Shown one piece after another: positions 23,725 to 34,512 of a stretch of 64,000 bases of DNA (the stretch's first letter is position 1; the number at the start of each line of letters is the position of its first letter). The DNA comes from Corallium rubrum. Its lineage: Eukaryota > Cnidaria > Anthozoa > Scleralcyonacea > Coralliidae. Under the pieces are notes generated by a model, which searched no databases, was not told the DNA's origin, and saw only the letters and a list, made by a program, of their open reading frames with translations. The stretch covers positions 13,882,199-13,946,198 of the forward strand of contig OZ036002.1 of NCBI GenBank assembly GCA_964035015.1, written 5' to 3'. The translations under genes and the position numbers were made by a program.

Positions 23725-23959
23725 CATAAATTATACGTGACGTATCCGGAAGCTGAAAAATTAGCCAATCACGACTGCCTTATTTTTTTCGTCGCCCAAT
23801 CAGATTGCTTTATTTGCATAGATCACTTACGACGTAATTAAACCTGAATTGAAAATTTTATCTTCTTTTCAAAAGCCCTGCCGGCTCGACGATTCAAATT
23901 ATCAAACATATCTTAAAATTTGATAGATTATATTTTGCCGTGCGTGTGTACTGTAATAA

Positions 23960-25182
23960 CCAGGGCGCTTATATACGGGGCGGTGCAACGCGCTCATATC
24001 GCGCTGATCGATGTGTGATGCACAAAAGGACTGGCACGAGCGTGCTTCTGAGCAAAAGTTGATCAAAAGTGGATTTTTGGGCACTGTGATATTCTCGCTG
24101 TTTTTTCTTTAACTATGTAATTTCGGAGGAACCTTTTGCAATGTACCGACGAAGTACTTATTCGTTTAATGTATGAATATTTGTTTGGCGTAAAAAGTTG
24201 TACTATAAAGGAGTTAATATGGATAATGACTCGACTTTTTGATGACTTCTATTGAGGGAAAATTTCATTACAAGATTTGAGCATGTTAACAGGTCGTCCA
24301 CGCCTAGGAATTCAGGTATGTTGAAGATTATAATAGTGTGGTTATATCTTAAAGTTTTCATAAAAATCGGAGTTGATTATTTGGAGATATAGCGTTCGGA
24401 TGTTAGGTATTTTTATGGTTTAACTCTTGCCTGTTTAGTTCCTCAATTGCTGCAAGAGAAGTAAACAAAACTTATAGTTTTGCCATGTTACGATTCTTAG
24501 TAATTATATCAATAACTTTATCGGGTTTTTGAAGCATTAGATTAGAATAACTGTAAGCTGTAAAAAAATTTTACTCTCCGATCAATTTAATAAAATACGA
24601 CTTGCTGGGACGCATGCCGAGCGCATTATGTGATAAACTGTCGTCCACACCTTGTAATTTTGTCATCAGATAGCCAAGATGACTTCTTGTTAGGTTTCAT
24701 TGAGGAAATGCAAATTGGAGTTGATTATTTCTTGATATTCAATTGGAAAGATGACCTACCAGCTGAAATTCAATGCAAGATGTTGTCTTCTATCGAACAT
24801 GGCCGAATGATAACGTGCACAAACAAAGATTTCCAAAGACTTCTTGCGTCATTTCTCTTGCGAAAGCAACGATACGGTTCATATTTTTCAGCAACATATT
24901 TGTTCATGTTTCAGCAACGACTCCGAATTTTTGGAGTAACACCAGAGAATATATTAGCTGAATCCACTGATATATCGTATGGCACGGCAATTTCATCCAC
25001 GTCCTCTTCTAAACTCAACTCAGGGACTTCCACATCAAGCGTATTTTACCCGCCATATTTTGGACTTTCCCTGGCTTAGCGTTTGTCGCTATGGTGACAG
25101 GGGGCTTGTTACCAGTCCTCTGCATCACACATCGATCAGCGCGCCCATTGCCGTTTCACCGCCCCCTGTATAAACGCCCTGG
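23960..25182. mobile_element. 1.2-kb TIR element carrying an ORF
   Basis: Inverted ends of about 70 bases: CCAGGGCGCTTATATACGGG at 23960 against CCCCTGTATAAACGCCCTGG ending at 25182. They share GCGCTGATCGATGTGTGATG inward. TAATAA is present on both sides (23954-23959; 25183-25188), a 6-base target duplication or a TAA doubled by chance. It interrupts the palindromic MITE at 23922-25317. Confidence 0.85.
24624..25079 (+). CDS. Unknown ORF inside the 1.2-kb TIR element
   Basis: The open frame of about 150 codons has no in-frame ATG at its left edge, so it is probably a spliced 3' exon. It contains a hydrophobic/acidic stretch DDFLLGFIEEMQIGVDYFLI, then FNWKDDLPAEIQ, RLLASFLLRKQRYGS and a Ser/Thr-rich tail. 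No transposase motif is visible. An upstream GAATTCAG followed by GTATGTTG at 24308-24322 would be an acceptable donor for a first exon. It may be a host exon captured by the transposon or the element's own gene; I do not recognise the product. Confidence 0.4.
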   Translation, partial: HYVINCRPHLVILSSDSQDDFLLGFIEEMQIGVDYFLIFNWKDDLPAEIQCKMLSSIEHGRMITCTNKDFQRLLASFLLRKQRYGSYFSATYLFMFQQRLRIFGVTPENILAESTDISYGTAISSTSSSKLNSGTSTSSVFYPPYFGLSLA

Positions 25183-25334
25183 TAATAACACACAGGAGAC
25201 GTCACAGCGTCTAAAGAACTCGATTGCGTCGCCGTGGCGTACTTTTTTGTTCTTTACACGCTGTGACGTCATCTGTGCGTTATTACAGTACACACATACG
25301 ACAAAATACAATCTATTTGTTAAATAAACGGTAC

Positions 25335-26260
25335 AAGAGATGCGTGTAAAACACGAGGCGATAGCCGAGTGTTTGATCATAGTCAATCGAGATATGGTCT
25401 GGGAACTCGGCAAACTTCAAAGCGCCTATAATGAGCTGTGATTTTATGTTGAACCGTACCTTACACCGTGCACATCCTTTGTTTTAGGTTTATTAATATT
25501 TAAATAGCACGGTTGAGTGATTGAACTGAAACGTTGCTATTGGATAATTCGTTCATTATACTAAAATACAATGTGTTCAGTGACCGTGCACCGTGCACAA
25601 AAATGCATAAAGGCGAACAAAAAGATAGACCAGACTTTATCTGAGTTTCCAGACCATATCTCGATTGACTATGGTTTGATGGCTTCTCGAGAGCCGTTAT
25701 TACTCGTTAATCTCTTAAGCTGGTTTTCCACTAGGCGACTTTTTTCGCGCGAAGCGACTTTTTCTTTTGTCTCATGAGCTCTGAGCTGGAACTAATCAGA
25801 AATCTATTGAATTCGAACAAAAGAAAGTCGCTTCGCGCGAAAAAAATCGCCTAGTGGAAAACCGGCTTTAATCGCACAGCGACTAAGTTTTTTTATTTCT
25901 CTTATAAAAAAATGTATATAATTCGTCAATAAAACCAAGAAAAGTACATATTATTTATCTCAAGACGAGCTTGTAAGTTGTAACCATGATGATTTTAGTG
26001 AAAAAATACACCTGTTGTGTTAATTACTTGATTGCACTTGTATTCAGGTATTTCTTGATTTTCTTTTGTAACTAATACCACTTAACATTCATCAAAAACA
26101 ACAAAATCTCCACGAAGTGTCTCGTGCGCCGTGACGTTGAGTTATAATGGCCGCACTCTTGCTTGGCGCTATAGACCACTTTCATGAAGGTCTTCACTTT
26201 AAATATTCTTTTATGTGCATCTAAATAAGCCTTTCTGCCCTCGTTATGAAGCAAAGATTC
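25335..26260. repeat. GGCGATAGCCGAGTG repeat family, copy 1
   Basis: 25335-25375 (AGAGATGCGTGTAAA, GGCGATAGCCGAGTG) and 25868-25995 (GCACAGCGACTAAG, CAAGACGAG) match 30185-30225 and 30255-30370. Here a palindromic MITE is inserted at 25713-25867. 26080-26160 matches 30530-30600 (CATCAAAAACAACAAAATC-like). No gene is recognised. Confidence 0.65.
25713..25867. mobile_element. Palindromic MITE, GGTTTTCCACTAGGCG family
   Basis: TTAAGCTGGTTTTCCACTAG and the mirrored CTAGTGGAAAACCGGCTT enclose TCGCGCGAAGCGAC arms. TTAATC occurs on both sides (25707-25712; 25868-25873), and the homologous empty locus is visible at about 30252, so the insertion is well supported. Confidence 0.9.
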
Positions 26261-26598
26261 TTTGTATTACAGACACACAAACGAGGCCAGAAAGGCTTAT
26301 TATGAAAGTTGTTTTATAATCTATTGTATTTCTATTGTATTCTCATTCTTCAGGTCTTACGTTTGTTAGAATTGGCTAAAATCGTGCTTGGGCTGTGTGC
26401 TATACATACAGCTAAAAAATAGGCAGGCCTGGGCGTGCATATATCTACTGCTGACTACTCAGTGGATCAGTTGACTACTTAATGGATGATTCCCTGGATG
26501 AGCTGCTACTGTAGCTCATGTGGCAAATGCTAATAAAATATGTTTATATAAAAAAAATACATAAGTGACAAGCAAATTAAATTTTAAATAGAAAAATA

Positions 26599-26834
26599 CG
26601 TTTGTTTGTTTGTTTGTTTGTTTGTTTGTTTGTTTGTTTGTTTGTTTGTTTGTTTGTTTGTTTGTTTGTTTGTTTGTTTGTTTGTTTGTTTGTTTGTTTG
26701 TTTGTTTGTTTGTTTGTTTGTTTGTTTGTTTGTTTGTTTGTTTGTGTGTTTGTTTGTTTGTTTGTTTGTTTGTTTGTTTGTTTGTTTGTTTGTTTGTTTG
26801 TTTGTTTGTTTGTTTGTTTGTTTGTTTGTTTGTG
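26599..26834 (+). repeat. (TTTG)n microsatellite of about 235 bases
   Basis: Fifty-nine or so TTTG tetramers with one GTGT interruption near 26745. The Phe-Val-Cys-Leu frames are artefacts. Confidence 0.97.
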
Positions 26835-26839
26835 TTAAG

Positions 26840-27500
26840 TCTTGTATTTTCAAGTTATTCCATTAAGATGTCATTTCGGGGTATTCTGTGCATTAAAATA
26901 TCATCCAACTTGTGGAACCTGTGCATTGTTAACTTAACTTAACTACATTGTACCTACCTGCTTCCCAGTAGATCCAAAAACGAAGCTAAGTTTGTTTTAC
27001 TATATCATTTTGCATTTCTCAAATAGTCGTACGGATTTTCGTGACATAAAATCATCCCGGAAACGGGGCTATATAGTCTTTTCCGGGCTACTGCGCGTCA
27101 TATGAACGGCCGCTAAGTTTCTAAAATTTCCAGGGGAGCGTGCCCCCGGACCCGCCAGCGCTCGCATTTTCTACCACAAATTTCAGCCCCCCTAACATGA
27201 ATATCTTCCTACGGATACGATGCACGCCCCTTTAGTATGGACATTAAGGGAAGGGCGTATTAGACATGCCTACTCAGATTTATCGGAAGTACGTGCGGTT
27301 CTGATAAACCGCCAACGCTCCATACCATATGCTAATATGTTCTACACCAATGCACAACGCGGCAAACTGACTCGTCCGCCTTGCTCCCTTGTGAGATATC
27401 CTGATCAAACATTCGAAGTAAGTTTCATACCTTATAAGGATGCATTCAATTGTCGTGACTTAAATAAACGTGACATCTAATTCACACGAATTGTATGTGG
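26840..27500. other. No recognised gene
   Basis: Holds one 86-codon open frame (27220-27480) with no motif I know. There are no clear repeat borders. Confidence 0.5.
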
Positions 27501-27504
27501 GACT

Positions 27505-28065
27505 TTTAGGCCCTGTTTACATGGAGGTTGGGTGACCCTTCTAGAAGGGTTACCCTTTGAAGCGAGTTAAAAGATAGCCCTTGTTTCACATGGAGTAGGG
27601 TGACCCTTGTAGCAGGGTTAACTCTTCTAGTAGGGTCATATTACTTCTGCGTGACCATTTTACTATATTTTCGGTTTACATGTTATTGTTGGCGTCATTT
27701 GCTTGATATCTTCAAAAGACTTCACAAGGTGTATAAGAACAGGAAGGGCAGCCACAAAATCGTTAAGACATTTTATCCGGTACACGTTTTTTTTCTCATT
27801 GAAACATAACCCAGCTGCCAGGGTCACCCTAGCAAACGCGTTTATATGGCTTATGTAAACAAAAAGATAGCCCTGCCGCCAGGGTTACCCTAGCAAGCTG
27901 ATGGGCTAACCCTCCCCCTAGGGTAACCCTCCCTCTCATGTAAACGAAACACGGAAAGAGTCCCGAAAGACAATGAACTAGGGTAACCCTTTTACTAGGG
28001 TAACCCTTTTACTAGGGTAACCCTTCTAGAAGGGTCACCCCACCTCCATGTAAACAGGGCCTTAA
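27505..28065. mobile_element. MITE (GGCCCTGTTTACATGGAGG ends) rich in GGGTNACCC
   Basis: TAGGCCCTGTTTACATGGAG mirrors CTCCATGTAAACAGGGCCTTA. Sub-terminal blocks hold eight or more CCCTTCTAGAAGGG and GGGTNACCC palindromes on each side, and the centre (27650-27800) is unique. Confidence 0.9.
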
Positions 28066-28221
28066 AATCTATTTATATTAACGCGAATCTGATCTCCATG
28101 GTAAACACCGTTAATTAAATTAACGCGATTTGGAAAAATAAAAACAAAACTCAACAGCAATTCTATACTATTTACATTGTTAATGTAAATTAAAGTGAAA
28201 TTTTAATTTTCACAAAAGAAA

Positions 28222-28293
28222 TTTTAAAGTCGATATTAAATGATGGAGAGATTATTGAATCCGATAGTGATAGTGACGGTGAAGAGGACAACT
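28222..28293 (+). pseudogene. Possible transposase C-terminus remnant
   Basis: An open frame ends LNDGEIIESDSDSDGEEDN and stop. An acidic Ser/Asp tail like this is common at the C-terminus of pogo- and piggyBac-type transposases. The flanks carry repeated TTAATTAAATTAACGCG sequences (28112 and 28435). The assignment is a guess from composition and context. Confidence 0.25.
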
Positions 28294-28487
28294 GATGTTT
28301 TTTCTTACCTACCTTGGTGTACTGTATTTTTGTTGAAAAGGGTTAGTTTTATTAAAAGAAATCAAGGACTTTTGAATTAACGATAACTACTGCTTGAAAT
28401 TTACGATGACACAAATTAATGTTAATTAAATTAACGCGAAATTTTAAAATTCGCGTTAATTTAATGCATTGTTAATTTCCTATAATA

Positions 28488-28521
28488 AGGTATTTCCGCA
28501 CATCCTTGTATTATTCTCTAT

Positions 28522-28522
<1 letters not shown>
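28488..28522. repeat. Half of the TTTCCGCACATCC palindromic MITE
   Basis: TATTTCCGCACATCCTTGTA matches the right arm of the MITE at 53051-53190. Confidence 0.6.
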
Positions 28523-28576
<54 letters not shown>

Positions 28577-28580
28577 TTGT
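28517..28580 (+). repeat. (TTTA)n microsatellite
   Basis: About fifteen TTTA tetramers. 28580-29590 holds no recognised gene, only short element fragments (a GGTTTTCCACCAGGCG half at 29020). Confidence 0.95.
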
Positions 28581-29589
28581 TATTATTACTACTACAGCAA
28601 TGATCCGCGTCATGGGATTTTCTCTAATTTATTGTTATGATTTGTTCTAACGACACAGTACAAAATCTTGCTGAAACTAAAATGCGTCCGAGTTCCTAAC
28701 ATTTCTGTCCTTACTTTTTGATAGAAAAAGATTCGATCGCTACAACAATGTCTTTGCCTGATGGTCTGCACAAGGTCTTGCAGACTGATACTCTTGCACA
28801 GAAAATGGATAAAAAGAGAATGTCATTGCGACGGAAGCTTGCTCCAGCGGCAAAAGAGGACACTGTGGAATAAAAATATGGTTCACCAGGATTCCGTTCA
28901 ACCAAAGTTAATTGCTACAGATTAAAGGGTAAATTCACGATGTTTTAAAACTAAAGGGATCAGTTGGAGGCGTGGGCGCTGAAAAAAATATTCACACAAT
29001 AAAACCCGCCTGTAAATTCGGTTTTCCACCAGGCGATTTTTTTTCGCGCGAATTGACTATTAATTGTTACGGCCTGAGGCGAGTTATCGCCAGGGGGTAT
29101 AGTTATCCCTATCCCCCGAGATATCGGTGTTAGTTTATTTCTATGTTAAAAAAGTAAACCGTTCACATGAGACCGAGATAACTCGGGGTAGGTATAACTC
29201 GGTCTGAGCGATTACCTCCGGGTTAGGGTCAACTTTTGTATAATTACGCATGCGTACATTGTAAAAAAGAATCTAATTTATACGCAGTCCGAAATTTGCG
29301 TTAGACCCATGATATATGAAAACCCGTTTAGCCCAGTTACCTCCATTCCCCATATCTGGAAGGCTAACTTTAGTCATACATTGCGAGACTTTAAAAGTAA
29401 AACTCAGGATTTTCCTGATTTACGTCGGATTTAGTCCCCAACACTGTCGTTTTTCATTGATTATTGATATAATTTTATTGGTTGTAAAACGATTTACTAT
29501 TGTTTTTGCTTTCTCGTTCCATTGCTAATTAAAATGACAATTTTCTGTAAAATTCTATGTTCATTAGTATTATTTATATGACGTAAATA

Positions 29590-29761
29590 TATAGATCGTT
29601 TTCATCTGACGTCACGGCGGCCATATTGGTGTACCAAAACAATGAAATGGCGGCCATATTGGTGTACGGTATGGGAATTAGCTCTTTCTTATTCAAATAT
29701 TTCGTATTGTTTCACCACCCCAATGGGGCAACCGATCACGTGAGTGAAAACGATCTATAGG
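29590..29761. mobile_element. MITE (GATCGTTTTCA ends, TGACGTCACGGCGGCC interior)
   Basis: TAGATCGTTTTCATCTGACG mirrors GTGAAAACGATCTATAG. A tandem ATGGCGGCCATATTGGTGTA pair lies inside. Related fragments are at 6831 and 20785. Confidence 0.75.
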
Positions 29762-30129
29762 TTTTATTACGGATATAAAAGGCATTGCAAATGATCATAT
29801 ACGTGCAACAAATTGGACGATATATTATTAAATATTAATGGTTTTTGAATCACGAATTGCTCGGTTGCACGTAACGTCATGGCGGCCATGTTGGTTGGTA
29901 GATATAAAAGAATGTTATATCAGATGCTATTGTAAGTACCAGTCAACATGGCCGCTTTGTCTTTGTCTTCTATACCTCAGGGGATTGATCGCAACCTACC
30001 AATAGCACACTCTTACGTTTACGATAGCAATTACTGACCGTTACTGCAATTACTGACCAGTACTTCTTCACGGAAGTTTCAAAAGACTGATTTCTCGAAG
30101 CACGACGAACACTCTCTGACTAGACGCTA

Positions 30130-30640
30130 TATCTTATTTAAGAAATAAAAAACGTGTCGCGTGCGATTATCGAGTTATAATGCACGAGAGATGCGTGTAA
30201 AGCACGAGGCGATAGCCGAGTGTTTTACTAGCTTCTCGAGTACATTATAACTCGATAATCGCACAGCGACTAAGTTTTTTATTTCTTTTATAAAATAATG
30301 ACTTTAAATTGTCAATAAACCCTAGAAAAGTAAGCAAGAAAACAGATTACCTGTCTCAGGACGAGTTTGTTACCATTTAGCGCCACGCGTGGCCTCGTAC
30401 AACATGTCGGCGATTTTAGCGATGAAAATGCACTTAAAGTTGCACTGAAAACATTGTGCTGTGTTAATTACGTGATTAGACATATATCCAAGTAATTTCT
30501 GACTTTCGTTGATGATTAAATCCACATAAAATTCATCAAAAACGACAAAATCGTCGCGAAGTATCTCGTGTGCCGTGCCGTTATGGAGTTATAATGGCAC
30601 GCTTGTTTGACTCAATAGCCAATCAGAGTGCGTGTTGTCG
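30130..30640. repeat. GGCGATAGCCGAGTG repeat family, copy 2 (uninterrupted)
   Basis: ACTCGATAATCGCACAGCGA near 30160 and 30243 form an inverted pair around the GGCGATAGCC centre. The copy is homologous to 25335-26160 without the MITE insertion. Confidence 0.65.
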
Positions 30641-30733
30641 TTCATTTACTTCCGGTTATTTTATAAAGATTCCTACACTGCTGAATCCTGAGTAGAATAA
30701 ACTCAAAATATTGAGTAAAACAATGCACCCACA

Positions 30734-31304
30734 TAGCCTAGTTTCTATGCCTTTCGTTTCCACCATGAGCATGGCCGCGTAATCGGTTTGTTCTTGGGAA
30801 GACTGGGGATAGGCTGGAAACGAGAAAGCCCAGCAACATTCGCAAAAAGGTCCTGCCCAGAATCGTTCTGGCCCTTCGAGTGTCCCTGGGATCTAGCGTA
30901 GCGACAGTATATTACAGTAAAAAGCATATAAAGGATGTCTGGCGAAGATTTTACCAAAGATCTTGGCGATCGAAAGAAGGAAATTATGGAATATATTCCA
31001 ACTGGAGCTCGACATGAAAATTTAACTGTTTAACTTTCAACTTTTGGCGGTTGCATGCAGAAGGAAAGCTAGTGATAAGAAAGCTAGGCCAGTGAACCTT
31101 CGTCGATCCGAGGTGAGATAGAGCTTGTATTAAAATAGTAAGTGTTGGGAAACACTTAGGACGTCATAACATCACAATTCTTCCTCAATAAACAACTGAG
31201 CTGTAAAGTGAAAGTGTTTACGAATGTTGCTAGGCCTTCCCCAGCGGGTCCGTTCGGATCACTTCCGAAACGTGTCAACCGAGGAAGGCCTAGAAACTAG
31301 GCTA
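30734..31304. mobile_element. 571-bp element with a perfect 9-bp target duplication
   Basis: Ends TAGCCTAGTTTCTA and TAGAAACTAGGCTA are inverted. GCACCCACA flanks both sides exactly (30725-30733; 31305-31313). A 9-base duplication is typical of Mutator-like elements, which is the likeliest class. No transposase is visible. Confidence 0.85.
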
Positions 31305-31766
31305 GCACCCACAGTGACTCATTATAAGGAGTTAAACTAACTCATATAGTATGAGTAAAACATACTCAGTTTTATGAGTGAATTTACTCAAAAATTGAGT
31401 AAAAGCTACTCAAATAACACGCAACCACATTGACTCAATATTTTGAGTAAAATAAGGAATTACTCAAATATTGAGTAAAAATACTCAAATTGTGAGTAAA
31501 TATTACTCAAAATTCGAGTTCCAGTTACTCAGCTAAAATGCACCCACAGTTTGAGTTATTATTTGCATAATTTAGCTCTACTCAAAAAATTAAGTAAGTT
31601 ATTCAATACAATTCTAACTCAAGTTTTGAGTTATTTGTATAATTACTCAGAGTTTGAGTAAAACTTTAGCTTTACTCGAAGAAATGAGTTCGCGACATTT
31701 ACTCAACGCTTGCGTAAAGCAAATTTTGGAACTTACTTACACATGAGTAAAATTTACTCAATTTGA

Positions 31767-32289
31767 AGCCCCGGTCAAACGAGGATGAAAGTCGATGAGA
31801 GTTGCAACTCTCGGTCGCGTTGGACCACCAACTCTCATCGACTCTCATGCACTCTTATCAACTCTCATCAACTTTGAGCTGGTTCAAATTTTAATGAGAG
31901 TTGATGAGAGTTTTTGCTCGTTTGACCGGTCATGAGAGTTGGCATATGAGAGTTGATGAGAGTTTGCCGTCTTGCCTTTCCTTGTCATGAAATTGTTTTG
32001 ACTGTATTCGTGACTTTTCGTGACGCAAGCATGCAAAATATATCTGTCTAGTTATTTGTCCAGTACGAGATTGTAAAACACGAACTTTGTTTACCTCGAA
32101 ATTCGTTCCTAGTCTCCCTGCTACGCGCGGTAAATCCTACGACTCTCGTCAACTCTCATGGTCAACTCTCATGGTCAACTCTCATCAACTCTCATCCTCG
32201 TTTGACTGGGGCATGAGAGTTGAGAAAACTCTCAGACAAACTCTCGCTTGCCAACTCTTATCAACTCTCATCCTCGTTTGACCGGGGCT
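31767..32289. mobile_element. Non-autonomous element (AGCCCCGGTCAAACGAGGAT ends)
   Basis: AGCCCCGGTCAAACGAGGAT mirrors ATCCTCGTTTGACCGGGGCT, with TGA on both sides. Internally there are many CAACTCTCATCAACTCTCAT units in both orientations. The 3-base TNA duplication and the end sequence resemble the Harbinger derivative at 34513-35340. Confidence 0.85.
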
Positions 32290-33169
32290 TGAGTTGCAAT
32301 TACTCAACTAACATTTAACTCAAAGCAGTGAGTTAACTTTTACTCAAAATGATGAGTAGAAGCGTTGTCTGTTTCGGCAATTTTTCCAGTACATGTATAT
32401 CAAACCTTACTATATATCAGGCGGTCTATACATCTGTCCAGACAGCGAATATGCAATTTGTACGAATGTCGTTCTATGGCATTGGGTGACTACAACTACC
32501 AGAATGTTTTGCCAGTATCTTCTACTTATTAGCACTAGGGTACTGGCAAAGCATTCTGATAGTCGTAGTCACATCCTTTGTAGGGGGGCTGAAAGCAACG
32601 TAATATGGCTGAGTCCACTTTCTGCCACGGAGTTAGCATTCCAGTCTCGTTTCAAGATCCGTGTCAAGCGTCACATGGCACTTCTGCCGTGTTGGATGCG
32701 ACTAAACTAAAATACAGGGTGTCCCCCAAAAAATCCCCCCATCCATTTATGAGGTGCACCTTCTTTAGTTATACAAGAAGTAAATTTTTATATCACGCCG
32801 AAAGCCCATCCCTCCTTCTTTGTTGTCTGAAATTTTCAAAGCTAAGTAGTTATCTACTCGCTTCCTGCAGTCATTGAAAGAGGCAACATCAAAATTTGAA
32901 CTTGTCCAAATTATATATGCTACGTCAAGATTTGGAAATTTTCTAAAGGTTTCCCTTGTCCTTGTTGGGCTTCATGTTTCATGATAGGAAAGTACCTTAA
33001 ATAATTATTGAGTCGGTTTTCTTTGTTCTTGCGAGGGTTGTATATAGCATACAACCCTATGAATACTAATTAGAAAATAAATGAAGAAAAAAACTAGGAA
33101 AATCTTTGTCCAAGGTAGGAAAAATAGACAAAACTTTGTTGGAAAACCTCCTCAATAATCATTTAAGTC

Positions 33170-33275
33170 GGATAAAACCCTCGAACGTCGGGATTTATGC
33201 TATATAAAGCCCTCGGACGCTTCGCGTCCTCGGGTCTTTATATAGCATAAATCCCTCGTTCTCGGGCTTTATCCT
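33170..33275. repeat. Palindrome with GCGAAGC centre
   Basis: GGATAAAACCCTCG to CGGGCTTTATCC, with inner GGGATTTATGCTATATAAAG against CTTTATATAGCATAAATCCC. The tip CCTCGGACGCTTCGCGTCC holds GCGAAGC on the - strand. Confidence 0.85.
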
Positions 33276-33649
33276 ATACATATATGTTATTTCCTCGGGA
33301 GTGGTCCAACCATCTTAAAAGGAAAACATGTGCATGGAACTCTCTGAGCATTGTTATTACCCCAAGGAACCCCACATGATTTGATTTGGAATCAAACTTT
33401 ATTCCCCTGTGGTCAGTTCTCACATGCACATGTATTCAGACTTGTATTCTGCACTCAAACAAAGCTGTGGTCAAAAACGGGATGGGCGACATTCGTTTGG
33501 GGCACCCTGTATTTTTCCAAATCTGTAGGTAGCATAGATAATTTGCATAATTTGGACAAGTTCAAATTTTGATGTTGCCTCTTTAAATGACTCCAGGAAG
33601 CGAGTAGACAACTATTTGAATTTATTTGAATAATATATTTGAATTTATT

Positions 33650-33920
33650 AAATTTGCCACTTAACGTGTGGCAGGAGAGAGGAACAGAACTTTCGTCCCA
33701 ATTGACACCAAACTCCTATGTGTAGACAACTAAGACCTAGGTATTGATTTTACGAAGGGAGGAAAACCGAAGAACCCAGCGAAAAACCCAGCGAAAAACC
33801 CTCGGAGCACAGGAGAGACCAACTAAACTCTACTCACATAAGTCCCAAGCTGGCGGTGTACGGGGTTATTCCCAAACGGTCACCCATCCACGTACTAACC
33901 CCGTCCGACCGGGCTTAACT
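33650..33920 (-). mobile_element. 5S-rRNA-like SINE, copy 2, body and tail part
   Basis: The - strand segment at 33862-33920 contains the 5S-like GGTTAGTACGTGGATGGGTG. The body matches the other copies and the AT-rich tail ends near 33650. Its head is displaced to 35344-35384 by two insertions. Confidence 0.8.
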
Positions 33921-34501
33921 GGGGACCTTTAGCAAAGCTAGACAACGGGACGTAAGTGACGACGTCCTTCATACAATGTAAAATCCAAAAAATGAATTCA
34001 TGTATCGTCCTCGTTGCACATGTTACCTCAACGAAAGCATCTTAGCGTACGCAGAACGACGTATTACACAGTGAAAGTTGTTGGGCGAGTTTGACGATAG
34101 TTTTGATGTTAACCATTAATAAACACCACCTTTCAAAGATTCCAAACAAAGCTAGCGAGCAATCTGAATTACGCCATTTAAAAGAAATCATGCATCACCG
34201 ACACCGCATTTTCATGGGCTTGATGTATATGTTTCGACCTTCAAAAAGCTTTCGAGCCTCTAAAAGATGCTGTCCGCTGTTTACCGTAGTTAACGTCAAA
34301 TTCACCCAACATCTTTCACTGTTCAATGTGTCCAGGTACGTCGTCCTGAATACGTGAACATGCATCAGTTGACGTTGTATGCACAACGAGGACGGTGCAG
34401 GGATTACTCTTGAGACTTCAAATTGTTCATTGTCTTTGTATTAGATGTAAATTTCTTTTGTATGAACGACGTTCCCGTTGTGTTTGCTAAAAGTCCCTAG
34501 T
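33921..34501. mobile_element. MITE inserted in the SINE (GGGGACCTTTAGCAAA ends)
   Basis: GGGGACCTTTAGCAAAGC mirrors TTTGCTAAAAGTCCC, and inner arms share CAACGGGACGT/ACGTTCCCGTTG and GTCCTC-type blocks. ACT lies on both sides (33918-33920; 34502-34504). Comparison with the intact SINE at 47960-48258 shows the interruption cleanly. Confidence 0.8.
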
Positions 34502-34512
34502 ACTATTGCTGA

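Larger units (their letters stand above)
23922..25317. mobile_element. Palindromic MITE interrupted by a 1.2-kb element
   Basis: With the insert at 23960-25182 set aside, the left part (23922-23959, ending TGTGTACTGTAATAA) continues at 25189. It mirrors the right part, which ends at 25317: AGACGTCACAGCG against CGCTGTGACGTC, and TGTACTGTAATAAC against GTTATTACAGTACA. Both arms then form one palindrome of about 80 bases per side. Confidence 0.8.
30685..32360. repeat. ACTCA/TGAGT-rich tract (with two insertions)
   Basis: About thirty TGAGT or ACTCA words, mostly as TTGAGTAA/TTACTCAA, occupy 30685-30733, 31305-31766 and 32290-32360. The gaps are the inserted elements at 30734-31304 and 31767-32289. 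GCACCCACA also recurs (30725, 31305, 31541). No ORF is present. Confidence 0.8.

Noticed and set aside
24624-25079. Reading the ORF as a known transposase
   Set aside because: No DDE/DDD spacing, zinc finger or HTH motif is visible, so it is left as an unknown ORF.
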